A stretch of DNA of 64,000 nucleotides from contig JARKUZ010000050.1 of the NCBI GenBank assembly GCA_029851945.1, positions 1 to 64,000 on the forward strand. Direction: 5' to 3'. Every line of letters begins with the position of its first letter. Positions within the stretch are counted from its first letter, which is position 1. The translations under genes and the position numbers were made by a program. The notes under the pieces were generated by a model that saw only the letters and a list, made by a program, of their open reading frames with translations, did not search any database and had not been told where the DNA came from. Source of the stretch: Terrisporobacter sp. GTDB lineage: Bacteria; Bacillota_A; Clostridia; Peptostreptococcales; Peptostreptococcaceae. Of this stretch, positions 1 through 8,622 are shown piece after piece.

Positions 1-13
1 TATAATTATTGTT

Positions 14-70
14 GAGCATAGAGATCAATTCCTTTCATGGTTTTGTGTGCAACTCTATGCTCTTTTATTT
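14..70 (+). terminator. Rho-independent terminator of a gene left of the window
   Basis: A perfect 10-bp inverted repeat (GAGCATAGAG at 14-23, CTCTATGCTC at 53-62) is followed by TTTTATTTT. The loop is long (29 nt). It probably ends a transcript whose gene lies before base 1. Confidence 0.5.
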
Positions 71-169
71 TACAAAAAAAGTCAATATTTAAATGTCAAC
101 TAAACATTATACTATCAGGAAATTATATTTTATCTGATTTGTGGATAAATATAATTTTGAACTGATCAG

Positions 170-228
170 CTTGAGCGACGGGTGAAGACTTTGGAAACAT
201 GAAGTATTTCGTCGACGCGTTGCTAAGG
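170..228. other. GC-richer structured element of unknown nature
   Basis: A short stretch stands out from its AT-rich surroundings. AGCGACG (174-180) can pair with CGTTGCT (218-224) with one G-U, and the pairing extends outward past one mismatch to 170/228. No open frame with a ribosome-binding site crosses it, and it matches no riboswitch consensus I know. It lies about 95 bp before the azoreductase-like gene, so it could be part of its leader, a small RNA, or spacer left from a stable-RNA operon. The strand is not determined. Confidence 0.3.
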
Positions 229-321
229 AGAAGAGAATTTTTTATTTTATAAATTATTAATTAGAATAATGTGTAATATTTAACAAATAATAATAACATC
301 ATTATTTATTAGAGGTGAATT

Positions 322-972
322 ATGAAGAAAAAACTATTATATATTACTGTAAATTCTAAGCCTGAGAAGCTTTCATCTAGTAAAACAGTAGCAAGACTAT
401 TTATACAAAAATTTATGGAGAAAAATCCTGATTTTGAAGTTGATGAAGTAGATTTGTATAAAGAGCATATACCGAGATTGCAATATGAATATTTTGTAGG
501 CAAAAATGCTTTAGTTGAAAAAGAAGCATTAAATCAGTTAGATGATGCTTCAAAAAAAGAAATTAAAAAGATTAATCAACTATGTGAGCAATTTATAAGT
601 GCAAGAGTATATGTTATAGCTGCCCCTATGTGGAACTTGTCTTTTCCTGCACCACTTAAAGAATATTTTGATTGTATAATACAAGATGAAAAAACTATAA
701 GTTTTGAAAATAAAAAGCCTAAAGGTTTACTTAATGATCTTGATAGAAGCCTAGTATATATTCAATCTAGTGGTGGAAAAATACCTGCTTATGCAAGACC
801 AATTCTAAATAAAGGAGTTAATTACATAAAATTTATTGCTAAATTTATAGGTATAAAAAAATTTAAAGAACTATTAGTAGATTCAACAGGAACTACTGAA
901 GAAGAAAGAAAAGCTGCTATAGAAAAAGCAAATAATGAAATTGATAATATACTGAAATCTTTAAAATATTGA
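322..972 (+). CDS. FMN-dependent NADH:quinone oxidoreductase / azoreductase-like flavoprotein
   Basis: Flavodoxin-fold protein of 216 residues, close to the usual ~200 of the AzoR family, whose members use FMN to pass electrons from NAD(P)H to quinones or azo compounds in the cytoplasm. The N-terminus has the first Rossmann strand (KLLYITVNSKP), followed by a serine-rich phosphate-binding turn (SSSKTVA). The FMN-loop signature PMWNLSFPAPLK is near residue 100, and SSGG occurs further on. AGAGGTGA sits just before the ATG. It is monocistronic. The family is secure; the substrate is not knowable from sequence. Confidence 0.8.
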   Translation: MKKKLLYITVNSKPEKLSSSKTVARLFIQKFMEKNPDFEVDEVDLYKEHIPRLQYEYFVGKNALVEKEALNQLDDASKKEIKKINQLCEQFISARVYVIAAPMWNLSFPAPLKEYFDCIIQDEKTISFENKKPKGLLNDLDRSLVYIQSSGGKIPAYARPILNKGVNYIKFIAKFIGIKKFKELLVDSTGTTEEERKAAIEKANNEIDNILKSLKY

Positions 973-1287
973 AGATAAATTTATAAAGTTTCAGATAAAT
1001 AAATTGAATTGATGATGATTTATATAATATAAAATATGTTGAGAAAATTTAATTAATTATTGATAATGTATATATAATGCACTACTATTATTGTTAATAA
1101 AAGTAAAGTCTTATAGTCTAAGGTGATGATTTATTTTATGAATATAAGATATAATAAAATTTTTATAAAACAAATTGTCATTACTATCATAGATTTAATG
1201 ACTTATAACTATAAAATAATAGTGAATTTATCGAAGGTATGAAAATTATTATAAATAGGTTTAGATTAAGATGGATAAAATTTAAAT
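973..1287. other. Gene-free AT-rich spacer
   Basis: Between the azoreductase-like gene and the terminator of the small reverse-strand gene I see no open frame with a credible ribosome-binding site, no strong hairpin and no recognisable remnant. Confidence 0.5.
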
Positions 1288-1320
1288 AAGCACACAATAT
1301 ATACAAAGTAATGTGTGCTT
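1280..1320 (-). terminator. Terminator of the 48-residue Cys/Asn-rich gene
   Basis: AAGCACACA (1288-1296) pairs with TGTGTGCTT (1312-1320). Read on the minus strand the stem is followed by a T-rich tail, as expected for the end of the small gene that finishes at 1358. Confidence 0.7.
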
Positions 1321-1357
1321 ATCTTTTACTTACGTATTAGTATAAAGCATATAACAA

Positions 1358-1504
1358 TTATCTACAATTATTACAGTTGTTGCTTTCATTTGAACAATTG
1401 TTATTTTCCATTCTATCATTTAATTGAGCACAATTGTTTTTATTTTCCATTTTGTTTTCCATTTGATTTTTCATTTGAGTTTTGTTATTTGATTTTTTAG
1501 CCAT
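1358..1504 (-). CDS. Small Cys/Asn-rich protein, 48 residues, function unknown
   Basis: An open frame of 48 codons begins with ATG at 1504, with an excellent AAGGAG site 8 nt upstream and a dedicated terminator downstream, so it is very probably real. The N-terminal half is Lys/Gln/Asn/Met-rich with repeated MKNQ, MENK and MENK units. The C-terminal half holds four cysteines in Asn-rich context (NNC, NNC, NNCNNC). There is no signal peptide or membrane segment. Small Asn/Cys-rich proteins are frequent in clostridial spore layers, but that role is only a guess. Confidence 0.6.
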   Translation of the reverse strand: MAKKSNNKTQMKNQMENKMENKNNCAQLNDRMENNNCSNESNNCNNCR

Positions 1505-1675
1505 TTTTAAATCTCCTTAAAATTAATATTTATTTCACTAATATAATTTGTAATTGGCATATAAATATGCATTTTTTTTGTTTGAAAAAATTTCAAGTAA
1601 CTAATAATGAAAATATAAATCTAATTGATAAGTAAGTATTACTTTTATATAAAAACTATTTAGGAGGCGTAATTT

Positions 1676-2245
1676 ATGTATCCAACAAGAGAAGAAGCAT
1701 GGAATATTTTTAAGGAATATAATCAAGACCCTCATCTTTTGAATCATGCACTTGCAGTAGAAGGAACTATGAGACATTTTGCTACATTGTATGATGAAGA
1801 CTGTGAAAAGTGGGGAGTAGTGGGTTTATTACATGATTTAGATTATGAAATGTATCCAGATGAGCATTGTAAAAAAGTTATTGAAATTATGAAAGAAAAA
1901 GAACTAGATGAAGAATTAATTCGTGCAGTAATAAGTCATGGTTATGGGTTGGTAAATGATATTAAACCAGAAAGTAATTTAGAGAAAGTTTTATACACTA
2001 TTGATGAATTAACTGGTCTTATAAATGCAACAGCAATAATGAGACCATCTAAGAGTGTTTTAGATTTAAATGTAAAGTCGGTTAAGAAAAAATTTAAGTC
2101 TAAAGGATTTGCTGCTGGAGTGAATAGAGATGTTATAAAAAATGGATGCGAAATGCTAGATAAATCTTTAGAAGAGGTAATAGAGGAAACTATAGAAGGA
2201 ATGAGAAGTGTAGCTGAAGATATAGGATTAAAAGGTGCTGTATAA
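1676..2245 (+). CDS. HD-domain phosphohydrolase-like protein
   Basis: This 189-residue cytoplasmic protein carries the metal ligands of the HD superfamily: His24 (NHA), His53-Asp54 (LLHDLDYE) and a later VISHGYG histidine. HD proteins of this size hydrolyse phosphoester or nucleotide bonds; no substrate can be named here. The ribosome-binding site TAGGAGGCG precedes the ATG. The gene stands alone and ends at a strong 17-bp terminator. Another HD protein is encoded at 36199-36822, but the two are not obviously paralogous. Confidence 0.75.
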   Translation: MYPTREEAWNIFKEYNQDPHLLNHALAVEGTMRHFATLYDEDCEKWGVVGLLHDLDYEMYPDEHCKKVIEIMKEKELDEELIRAVISHGYGLVNDIKPESNLEKVLYTIDELTGLINATAIMRPSKSVLDLNVKSVKKKFKSKGFAAGVNRDVIKNGCEMLDKSLEEVIEETIEGMRSVAEDIGLKGAV

Positions 2246-2257
2246 AAATACATATAA

Positions 2258-2297
2258 GTAAAAAAGTATAAGCTTAGTAGCTTATACTTTTTTACTT
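2258..2297 (+). terminator. Rho-independent terminator after the HD gene
   Basis: A perfect 17-bp stem (2258-2274 with 2279-2295) around a TAGT loop. The A-rich left arm and T-rich right arm make it functional in both directions. Confidence 0.85.
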
Positions 2298-2569
2298 AAT
2301 TCATATAATATGAATAATACTTAGGAGTAATATGTATTGCTTAGATTTTAAAGTGTTATGTTATTTTTATCAATTGAATCGATTGGCACTGGAATTTTAT
2401 TGGTTGAAATATTATAAAATAATTATTATTGACATAAAATATTAAAATATTTATATTTTATGTTATTTTTTATGAAAACATTTGAATTAATTCATTTTAA
2501 GTAATATTATATTATTAAATAGAAAAATAAAAAGAGTTAAGAAAATTTATAAGTAAAGAGGGTAACTAA

Positions 2570-3481
2570 ATGAAAGACAGCTATTTAAGGGATATTAATT
2601 ATGTTAGAATCTCTCTTACGGATAAATGTAATTTAAGATGCGTTTACTGTATGGATGAGGATGAAACATTAGATGAAGATTGTATAAATAACATACTTAG
2701 TTTTGATGATTATAAATTCATAATAAAAAACTTTGCAGAACTTGGTGTAAAAAAAATAAAGTTTGATGGTGGAGAGCCACTTTTATATGAAAGGCTTAGT
2801 GAATTAATATACTATGCTAAGTATATTTGTAATATAGAAGATATATCTATAACTACAAATGGTCATAATTTCTGTGAAAGAGCATTAGAGCTAAAAGAAA
2901 GTGGACTTGATAGAGTACATATAAGTATAGATTCTTTAAAGGAGTATAGATATAGAGGTGTTACTAGAGGAGGAAATTTAAATGAGGTATTAAACACTTT
3001 TAACACTTGTATAAGATTAAAAATTCCAGTGAAAATTAATTGTAAATTAATTGAAAGTTTTAATGATGACGAAGTTTTTGATTTTATACAATTAGCTAAA
3101 AATTTTCCGGTTGATATAAGATTTTTAGAATTAACACCGTCTGGACATGAAAAAGAATTATATAAAACAAGTTATGTTAATGCAAAATTATTAATAGAAA
3201 GTATTGATGGAATAGAGTCTATAGAATCTGATTTTGATTCAGTAGCAAAATATTACAAAATGAAATATTTAAAAGGAAGAATAGGTATAATTAGTCCGAT
3301 GAGCGATTGTTTTTGTGGCAATTGCAATAGAATTAGAATAACTCATGATGGATATATAAGACTTTGTCTATATGGAGAAGAAGATATTGACATAAAACAA
3401 TTTTTACATAAGCCAATGCTGTTCAAAGAAATAATAAAAGAAGTATTACTTGAAAAACCTAGAACTTATACATTAATTTAA
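2570..3481 (+). CDS. MoaA-like radical SAM protein without the C-terminal GG
   Basis: A radical SAM protein of 303 residues. The first [4Fe-4S] cluster ligands are C20, C24 and C27 (CNLRCVYC), and GGEP follows near residue 66. The MoaA-specific second cluster is visible as C249-x2-C252-x13-C266. MoaA makes the first molybdopterin intermediate from GTP. True MoaA normally ends in Gly-Gly, which its catalysis needs; this protein stops at PRTYTLI and is slightly short. No other moa or mob gene is in the window. It is either a C-terminally altered MoaA or a paralogue with another substrate. GAGGGTAACTAA precedes the ATG. Confidence 0.75.
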   Translation: MKDSYLRDINYVRISLTDKCNLRCVYCMDEDETLDEDCINNILSFDDYKFIIKNFAELGVKKIKFDGGEPLLYERLSELIYYAKYICNIEDISITTNGHNFCERALELKESGLDRVHISIDSLKEYRYRGVTRGGNLNEVLNTFNTCIRLKIPVKINCKLIESFNDDEVFDFIQLAKNFPVDIRFLELTPSGHEKELYKTSYVNAKLLIESIDGIESIESDFDSVAKYYKMKYLKGRIGIISPMSDCFCGNCNRIRITHDGYIRLCLYGEEDIDIKQFLHKPMLFKEIIKEVLLEKPRTYTLI

Positions 3482-3546
3482 TTATATAAAAATTTGAATT
3501 GTATAGTTTGTGAGAATTGAAAAATGTCTATACTACATAATAAAAT

Positions 3547-3590
3547 AAAAATAACCAGTAAAATATTATTTTACTGGTTATTTTTATTTT
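3547..3590. terminator. Bidirectional terminator
   Basis: An 18-bp stem (left arm from 3547, right arm ending 3585, loop ATT) separates the convergent MoaA-like gene and the 63-residue reverse gene. Both flanks are T-rich in the outgoing direction. Confidence 0.85.
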
Positions 3591-3780
3591 ATTTAAATTT
3601 ACAGTAAACAATATATTCTTCTCTTACACCATTATTATCAATCATAAGTAAATATTCTTTATAATGAGCATTGTGTGGTCTTAAATACTCTAAAGATATA
3701 ACATAATCACTATCTTCTAATTCGAGTAGTTCACTATCTTTTAGAAACTTTCTATTAATTAACTCAAAAAGTCTATACAT
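3589..3780 (-). CDS. Small protein of unknown function, 63 residues
   Basis: A 63-residue soluble protein with balanced charge and no cysteine pairs except a single Cys near the end (YCKF). The site AGGGGTGAAAAA lies just before the ATG, and a bidirectional terminator lies at its 3' end, so expression is credible. I do not recognise the family. It is divergent from the phosphate transporter gene, and the PHO-box array lies in the shared upstream region. Confidence 0.6.
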   Translation of the reverse strand: MYRLFELINRKFLKDSELLELEDSDYVISLEYLRPHNAHYKEYLLMIDNNGVREEYIVYCKFK

Positions 3781-3899
3781 TTTTTCACCCCTAAATAAAT
3801 ATATATCATATTTATTATTATTTTAAAACTAAATAAAAAGATTTTATAATAATTTGCTTATAAATGTAAAAAATAAAAATGAAATTATATTTTACAAAC

Positions 3900-3938
3900 T
3901 TAACGTTGTTTTAACATTTATTTAACTATTTCTTAACC
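3900..3938 (+). promoter_or_regulatory. Four tandem PHO-box hexamers (PhoP/PhoB-type operator)
   Basis: TTAACG (3900), TTAACA (3911), TTAACT (3922) and TTAACC (3933) repeat at exactly 11-bp steps. This is the arrangement of PhoP boxes in Firmicutes, about one helical turn per hexamer. A TATTAT -10-like hexamer follows about 20 bp after the last repeat (3959-3964), with the Na/Pi transporter gene 150 bp downstream. The fit of motif, spacing and target supports phosphate-starvation control; binding itself is inferred. Confidence 0.8.
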
Positions 3939-4093
3939 AAAGAGGACATGAAATATTATATTATAGCATAGTCGATAAAATTTTTAATACTTTCCAAAGG
4001 TAATATTAAATATATGTTAAATATTTATAATAATAGTATATATAAAATAGTACATGAAAGATTTCATCAGCAACATTTTAAGGAGGAAGAAAA

Positions 4094-5701
4094 TTGGAAA
4101 TAGCAATAGGTATTTTAGGCGGGCTTGGTTTATTTTTATATGGAATGAACTTAATGGCTGAAGGTCTTCAAAAAGCAGCAGGAGACAAATTAAAAAAGAT
4201 AATAGAAAAACTTACAAGTAATGTAGTTATGGGTGTTATAGTAGGTTCAGTGGTTACAGCAATTATTCAAAGTTCTAGTGCAGCTACAGTTATGGTTGTA
4301 GGTTTTGTAAATGCAGGAATAATGACACTAGCTCAAGCAATTGGTGTAATAATGGGTGCTAATATAGGAACCACTGTTACAGCTCAAATAGTATCATTTA
4401 AATTAGAAGATTTCGCACCATTAGCTTTAGGTATAGGTATTATATTTTATTTATTTAGTAGAAAACAAAAAACTAAAGAATTTGCCTTAATTCTTTTAGG
4501 ATTTGGTATGTTATTTACTGGAATGGAATTTATGAAAGATGCAGTTAAACCTTTATCAGAATTTCAAGGATTTAGAGATGCATTAGTATATTTTGGAGAA
4601 CATCAACTTCTTGGAATACTTGCAGGATTCTTAATAACAGGTATAGTACAAAGTTCAAGTGCTTCAATGGGTATGTTAATAGCATTGGCTTCAGAAGGTT
4701 TAATTCCTTTATCAGCAGCACTTCCAATATTATATGGTGATAATATTGGTACTTGTGTGACTTCACTAATATCAAGTATAGGTGCATCAAGAAATGCTAA
4801 ACGTTCAGCAATCATGCATTTAACTTTTAATGTATTAGGTACAATAATATTCATGTTAATATTAAATATACCTATAACTAAATTTGTAACGTATCTAGAT
4901 CCAAATGATACAGCAAGACAAATAGCAAATGCTCATACAATGTTCAATGTAGTGAATGTTATAATCTTATTACCGTTTTCAAAATATATAGTTAAATTTG
5001 TAACTAAAATTATGCCTATAACAGAAGAAGAAAGTGAAGCAACAATAGGCACTAAATATTTAGATGAAAGAATACTACAAACTCCATCTATAGCATTAGG
5101 AAATACTATAAAAGAAGTTATAAGAATGGGTGATAAAGCCAATAAAGCATTAGAAAACTCAATGAATTCTTTAATGAAGAAATCAAAAACTGATATTGAA
5201 AAAACAGTCAAATATGAAGAAACTGTTAATGTTTTACAAAAAGAGATACTAAATTATTTATTACAACTTTCAAAATCTCCTTTAAGTGATGAAGAGAGAA
5301 GCAAAGTAGATTTACTATTTAATACTGTAAATGATATTGAAAGAGTATCAGATCATGCTGAAAATATATCTGAATTATCAAGAATCGCAATTGAAAAAGA
5401 TTTATCTTTCTCTGATAAAGCAATTGAAGAAATGAAAAATATATATGATAAAGTATCTAGAAACTTTATTGAGTCACTAAAATGTTTAGAAGAAAATAAT
5501 AAAGAAATGACATCAGAAATATATAAAAGAGAAGATGAGGTAGATGCTCTTGAAAAGAAATATAAAAAATCTCATATTGAAAGATTAAATAATGGAGAAT
5601 GTACAATAGATTCTGGAGTATTATTCCTAGATTTATTAACAAATTTAGAAAGAGTATCAGACCATTCATGTAATATAGCTAATCAAGTTGAATCTGAATA
5701 G
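4094..5701 (+). CDS. Na+/phosphate cotransporter with PhoU-like tail
   Basis: This 535-residue membrane protein has the NptA/Na-Pi cotransporter layout. Two inverted repeat halves each contain the QSSSA signature (QSSSAATVM near residue 58, QSSSASMGM near residue 187) within hydrophobic helices. A helical C-terminal PhoU-like domain carries two copies of a ..NDIERVSDHAEN.. / ..NLERVSDHSCN.. repeat. It imports phosphate with sodium. The start is TTG, fixed by AAGGAGGA at 4080-4087. The four PHO boxes upstream predict induction by low phosphate. Confidence 0.9.
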   Translation: MEIAIGILGGLGLFLYGMNLMAEGLQKAAGDKLKKIIEKLTSNVVMGVIVGSVVTAIIQSSSAATVMVVGFVNAGIMTLAQAIGVIMGANIGTTVTAQIVSFKLEDFAPLALGIGIIFYLFSRKQKTKEFALILLGFGMLFTGMEFMKDAVKPLSEFQGFRDALVYFGEHQLLGILAGFLITGIVQSSSASMGMLIALASEGLIPLSAALPILYGDNIGTCVTSLISSIGASRNAKRSAIMHLTFNVLGTIIFMLILNIPITKFVTYLDPNDTARQIANAHTMFNVVNVIILLPFSKYIVKFVTKIMPITEEESEATIGTKYLDERILQTPSIALGNTIKEVIRMGDKANKALENSMNSLMKKSKTDIEKTVKYEETVNVLQKEILNYLLQLSKSPLSDEERSKVDLLFNTVNDIERVSDHAENISELSRIAIEKDLSFSDKAIEEMKNIYDKVSRNFIESLKCLEENNKEMTSEIYKREDEVDALEKKYKKSHIERLNNGECTIDSGVLFLDLLTNLERVSDHSCNIANQVESE

Positions 5702-5715
5702 TAAGACAGATAATG

Positions 5716-5747
5716 AAAAAGTTGCCTGTATTTAGGCAACTTTTTTA
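5716..5747. terminator. Bidirectional terminator
   Basis: AAAAAGTTGCC (5716-5726) pairs with GGCAACTTTTT (5735-5745). It sits between convergent genes and serves both. Confidence 0.85.
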
Positions 5748-6017
5748 TTGAATTTTTATATTTATTACATCTCCATTGTATCTTTCCATATTAACAATTT
5801 CACCAATCAAATTATACTTAAATGAGTCTAATAATGATTTTGATAATTTTTGAGTATCAACGATTTCTTCTTCAAATATAAAAAAATCTAAAGAATTATT
5901 TCTTATAAGTCTTTTTACAAATTCAATAGGCAAATTCAATTTTATTTTATCTCCTGTATGTGAATGTATATTAATGATAACAAATCTCTCATCATAATTT
6001 TTTATAGTACTATTCAT
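5745..6017 (-). CDS. Small SHOCT-like/YvlB-like protein, function unknown
   Basis: A 90-residue protein. The ATG at 6017 is chosen because AGGGAGGA lies just upstream; a longer frame would begin inside that site. The sequence has the pattern VIINIHSHTGDKIKLNLPIEFVKRL early and GEIVNMERYNGDVINIKI at the end, two beta-rich halves. This resembles small Firmicute proteins annotated SHOCT-like, in which a KINLPxxLV segment is followed by GEIVDVESxDGDxVxI. The resemblance is from memory, and no activity can be assigned. Confidence 0.55.
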   Translation of the reverse strand: MNSTIKNYDERFVIINIHSHTGDKIKLNLPIEFVKRLIRNNSLDFFIFEEEIVDTQKLSKSLLDSFKYNLIGEIVNMERYNGDVINIKIQ

Positions 6018-6167
6018 ACTTATCCTCCCTACCAAAGAAAAACTTTATCTATACTTTAATTTATATTCATAATATGATTGGTTTTATAACAAAATATAAA
6101 GACTTAAAAAAAAATTAAAAGTATGTTAGAATTAATTATTAAATACTATTTTAAGGGGTTGTAATAA

Positions 6168-6908
6168 TTGTTTAATTATATTAAATTTGCTATATTTCAA
6201 ATTATAGGATTGATACTTTCAATACCTAAATTAATGAAATATAAATCTAATGAAGAAAAGTATAGTAACGTAGAAAAATATAAATTTGTACATGATCATA
6301 CTAATAGATCATTAAATTTGGTAAATATAAAAGTTAATGTACTAGGAAAGGCAAAGGTTCCAAAAGAAGAAGTATTATTTGTATCTAATCATTCAAGTAT
6401 GCTTGATAGTTATATATTAGCAGCAAATGTAAATAGACCAGTAGGTATAGTAATAGCAGATGTACCAACTTGGAGGCATATACCTGTGGTAAGTGGATGG
6501 TTAAGCTTGATGAAGTGTGTATATATAAATAGAGAAAATAATAGAGAAGGCATAAAAAGCATAATAAAAGCTTCTGAAATAATTAAAGAAGGTCAAAGTA
6601 TGGCAATTTTTCCTGAAGGAGATTTAACATGGGTAAAAGATCCTAATTCACTTATTGCTGATTTTAAACCAGGTTCATTAAAAATAGCTTATAAAGCCAA
6701 TTGTCCTATTGTGCCTATGGTCATAAAAAATTCAAGAAAAACATATGAAGGTTATCAACCTATTGGAAAAATATCTTCACAATTCGTAGAAGTAGAATTC
6801 TTAGATCCAATATATGATCATATTGAAAATCCTAAAATAAAAACGGTTGATTTGGCAAATCGTATAAAAGAAAAAATGATTAAATCTATAGAAGATTTTC
6901 ATAACTAA
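6168..6908 (+). CDS. 1-acyl-sn-glycerol-3-phosphate acyltransferase (PlsC family)
   Basis: Membrane-associated acyltransferase of 246 residues that adds the second acyl chain to lysophosphatidic acid in phospholipid synthesis. It has an N-terminal hydrophobic segment, the catalytic NHSSMLDS (NHx4D) motif near residue 75, an acceptor-binding region around YINRENNREG, and FPEGD in place of the common FPEGT. The start is TTG at 6168 with AAGGGG upstream. The gene is monocistronic, ending at the terminator at 6921-6953. The family is firm; acyl-donor preference is unknown. Confidence 0.85.
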   Translation: MFNYIKFAIFQIIGLILSIPKLMKYKSNEEKYSNVEKYKFVHDHTNRSLNLVNIKVNVLGKAKVPKEEVLFVSNHSSMLDSYILAANVNRPVGIVIADVPTWRHIPVVSGWLSLMKCVYINRENNREGIKSIIKASEIIKEGQSMAIFPEGDLTWVKDPNSLIADFKPGSLKIAYKANCPIVPMVIKNSRKTYEGYQPIGKISSQFVEVEFLDPIYDHIENPKIKTVDLANRIKEKMIKSIEDFHN

Positions 6909-6920
6909 ATAATCATTAAT

Positions 6921-6953
6921 AAAAAAAGAGAGTTAATTCTCTCTCTTTTTTTA
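6921..6953. terminator. Terminator after plsC-like gene
   Basis: An A-rich arm ending AAAAAGAGAG pairs with CTCTCTTTTT (6941-6950), followed by more T. It lies between convergent genes. Confidence 0.8.
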
Positions 6954-6966
6954 TTATAAAATGAAA

Positions 6967-7275
6967 TTAATGTTTTATTCTAAAAGTATCGCAAACTGCA
7001 TTTTTTAAATTAATAAGAACGTGGTTAGCATTGCATGCACCTTGGATGTTATATGTACAATTTTTTGCACTACAAGATATATTTTGAGTATTTGTCAAAT
7101 TATCAGATGATGCAACATTTGTAAAATTAGTATTTGATTTATCAATGAAACTTTCGCAATAAGTCTCTGGAGTGACGGTAGCTTCGAAACCTTCAATTTT
7201 TATATGAGATGCATAGCAATATCCAATTTTATTATATGAACAATTGGATACTAAACAATTTAAATTACTATCCAT
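6967..7275 (-). CDS. Protein with two DUF1540 repeats
   Basis: A 102-residue protein made of two copies of a short Cys-rich unit: LNCLVSNCSYNKIGYCYASHI near the start and ISCSAKNCTYNIQGACNANHV in the second half, each followed by a hydrophobic strand and a further Cys (YCESF, VCDTF). This is the DUF1540 pattern, a small probably metal-binding domain of unknown function common in clostridia. AAGGAGG precedes the ATG at 7275. It lies downstream of gltS on the same strand but 97 bp away. Confidence 0.8.
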   Translation of the reverse strand: MDSNLNCLVSNCSYNKIGYCYASHIKIEGFEATVTPETYCESFIDKSNTNFTNVASSDNLTNTQNISCSAKNCTYNIQGACNANHVLINLKNAVCDTFRIKH

Positions 7276-7372
7276 AATGAGCCTCCTTGGATTAATTCAT
7301 ATTTTTATTCTTCTTATTATTATGATGAATTTTATGAATTTAATACAAATATGAAAATTAATATTTGATGAC

Positions 7373-8581
7373 TTATGATAATAAATTAATGAAAAATAAA
7401 ATACACGGCATACTGAAAATATCAAGTAAAAATGCAGCCACCAAAGGAACTACTAAAAAAGCATTAGCAGAATGTCCATATTTCTGTGTTACAGAATTCA
7501 TATTTGCTAAAGCATTAGGTGTTGCCCCAAGACCATGACCTAACAATCCACTAACCATAACTGCTGCATCATAATCTTTACCTAAAACCCTAAAACATAT
7601 TGTTGAAGAATAGATAATAATAAATATTACTTGGCATAAAACTATTATTAATATAGGACCAAGTAAACTAGACAGTGTAAAGAAATCTATACTCATAAGA
7701 GCCATAGTCAAAAACATTCCAAGGGATAACTCTTGTAAAAAATCTAATAAGTTAAAATCAAGTTTTATAATTTTAATTTTGTCGTTTAAATTTCTAAAAA
7801 TTATAGCTATAAAAATACATCCTACTATACTAGGGACAACTACATTAAAATAAATATTTAATATTTTAGATAAAAAATCACCTAAAGTCATGCAAAGTAA
7901 AACTACTAAAACTTGCTCAAAAAATATAGTATCGTTTGTTTTTAAGATAGATGATGTCTTTTTATTGTCAGGGGTAGTCTTTTTTCTAGAATATGCAATA
8001 ATAGGTGATTTTAGTTTATACTTTTCTATTAAAAATCTAGCAATCGGACCTCCAATAATACCTCCCATTATAAGTCCTAAAGTAGCAGAAGCAAATCCAA
8101 CACTACAAGCATTATTAACTCCTAGATTTTCTAATGTAGTACCAAATGCGAGAGAATATCCATGGCCACCTTCCATTGAAACACTTCCACACATTAAAGC
8201 TAAAAGAGGGTCTATGTTTATAATTTTAGATAAAATAATTGTAATTATATTTTGTGAAAATCCAAGAAAAGCACATATAAACCAGTATATGATTAGGATT
8301 TTTCCTCCTTTTTTTAATAAAGAGAAACTTACACCTATCCCAACTACAGTAAAGAAAAAGGACATAAAGTAAGGCATAAGTGTTGTAGTCATGTTAATTT
8401 CTAGTACATTAAAATACCTCAGCGTAAAAGAAAATAATGAAAAAAGTAGCCCTCCGATCACAGGAGAAGGAATACAAAATTTATTTAGTATGTAAATTTT
8501 ATTAGTAAGAAAGTTGCCAAATAGATATAATACTATGGTGAGAATAAAAGTACTAATTATGTCCAAATCTAAGGTATACAT
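7373..8581 (-). CDS. gltS: Sodium/glutamate symporter, GltS family
   Basis: An integral membrane protein of 402 residues with about ten hydrophobic segments. It contains the GltS-family elements VIGGLLFSL near the start, MCGSVSMEGGHGYSLAFG near the middle and GLLGHGLGATPNALANM in the second half, which are the two re-entrant loop regions. GltS takes up glutamate with Na+. GGAGGTAATT sits immediately before the ATG. The AraC regulator gene lies directly upstream on the same strand, separated by a hairpin, suggesting but not proving control of gltS by it. Confidence 0.85.
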   Translation of the reverse strand: MYTLDLDIISTFILTIVLYLFGNFLTNKIYILNKFCIPSPVIGGLLFSLFSFTLRYFNVLEINMTTTLMPYFMSFFFTVVGIGVSFSLLKKGGKILIIYWFICAFLGFSQNIITIILSKIINIDPLLALMCGSVSMEGGHGYSLAFGTTLENLGVNNACSVGFASATLGLIMGGIIGGPIARFLIEKYKLKSPIIAYSRKKTTPDNKKTSSILKTNDTIFFEQVLVVLLCMTLGDFLSKILNIYFNVVVPSIVGCIFIAIIFRNLNDKIKIIKLDFNLLDFLQELSLGMFLTMALMSIDFFTLSSLLGPILIIVLCQVIFIIIYSSTICFRVLGKDYDAAVMVSGLLGHGLGATPNALANMNSVTQKYGHSANAFLVVPLVAAFLLDIFSMPCILFFINLLS

Positions 8582-8622
8582 AATTACCTCCTTTATTTTT
8601 ATAAATATTCAAATAGATTATA

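Noticed and set aside
1315..1500. Plus-strand 61-residue Phe/Cys/Tyr-rich frame
   Set aside because: It is the complement of the small Asn/Cys-rich gene, which has the ribosome site and terminator. The plus frame has neither.
7890..8372. Long plus-strand open frame antisense to gltS
   Set aside because: It has no good ribosome site and its composition is the mirror of the clear GltS membrane protein, so it is a shadow.
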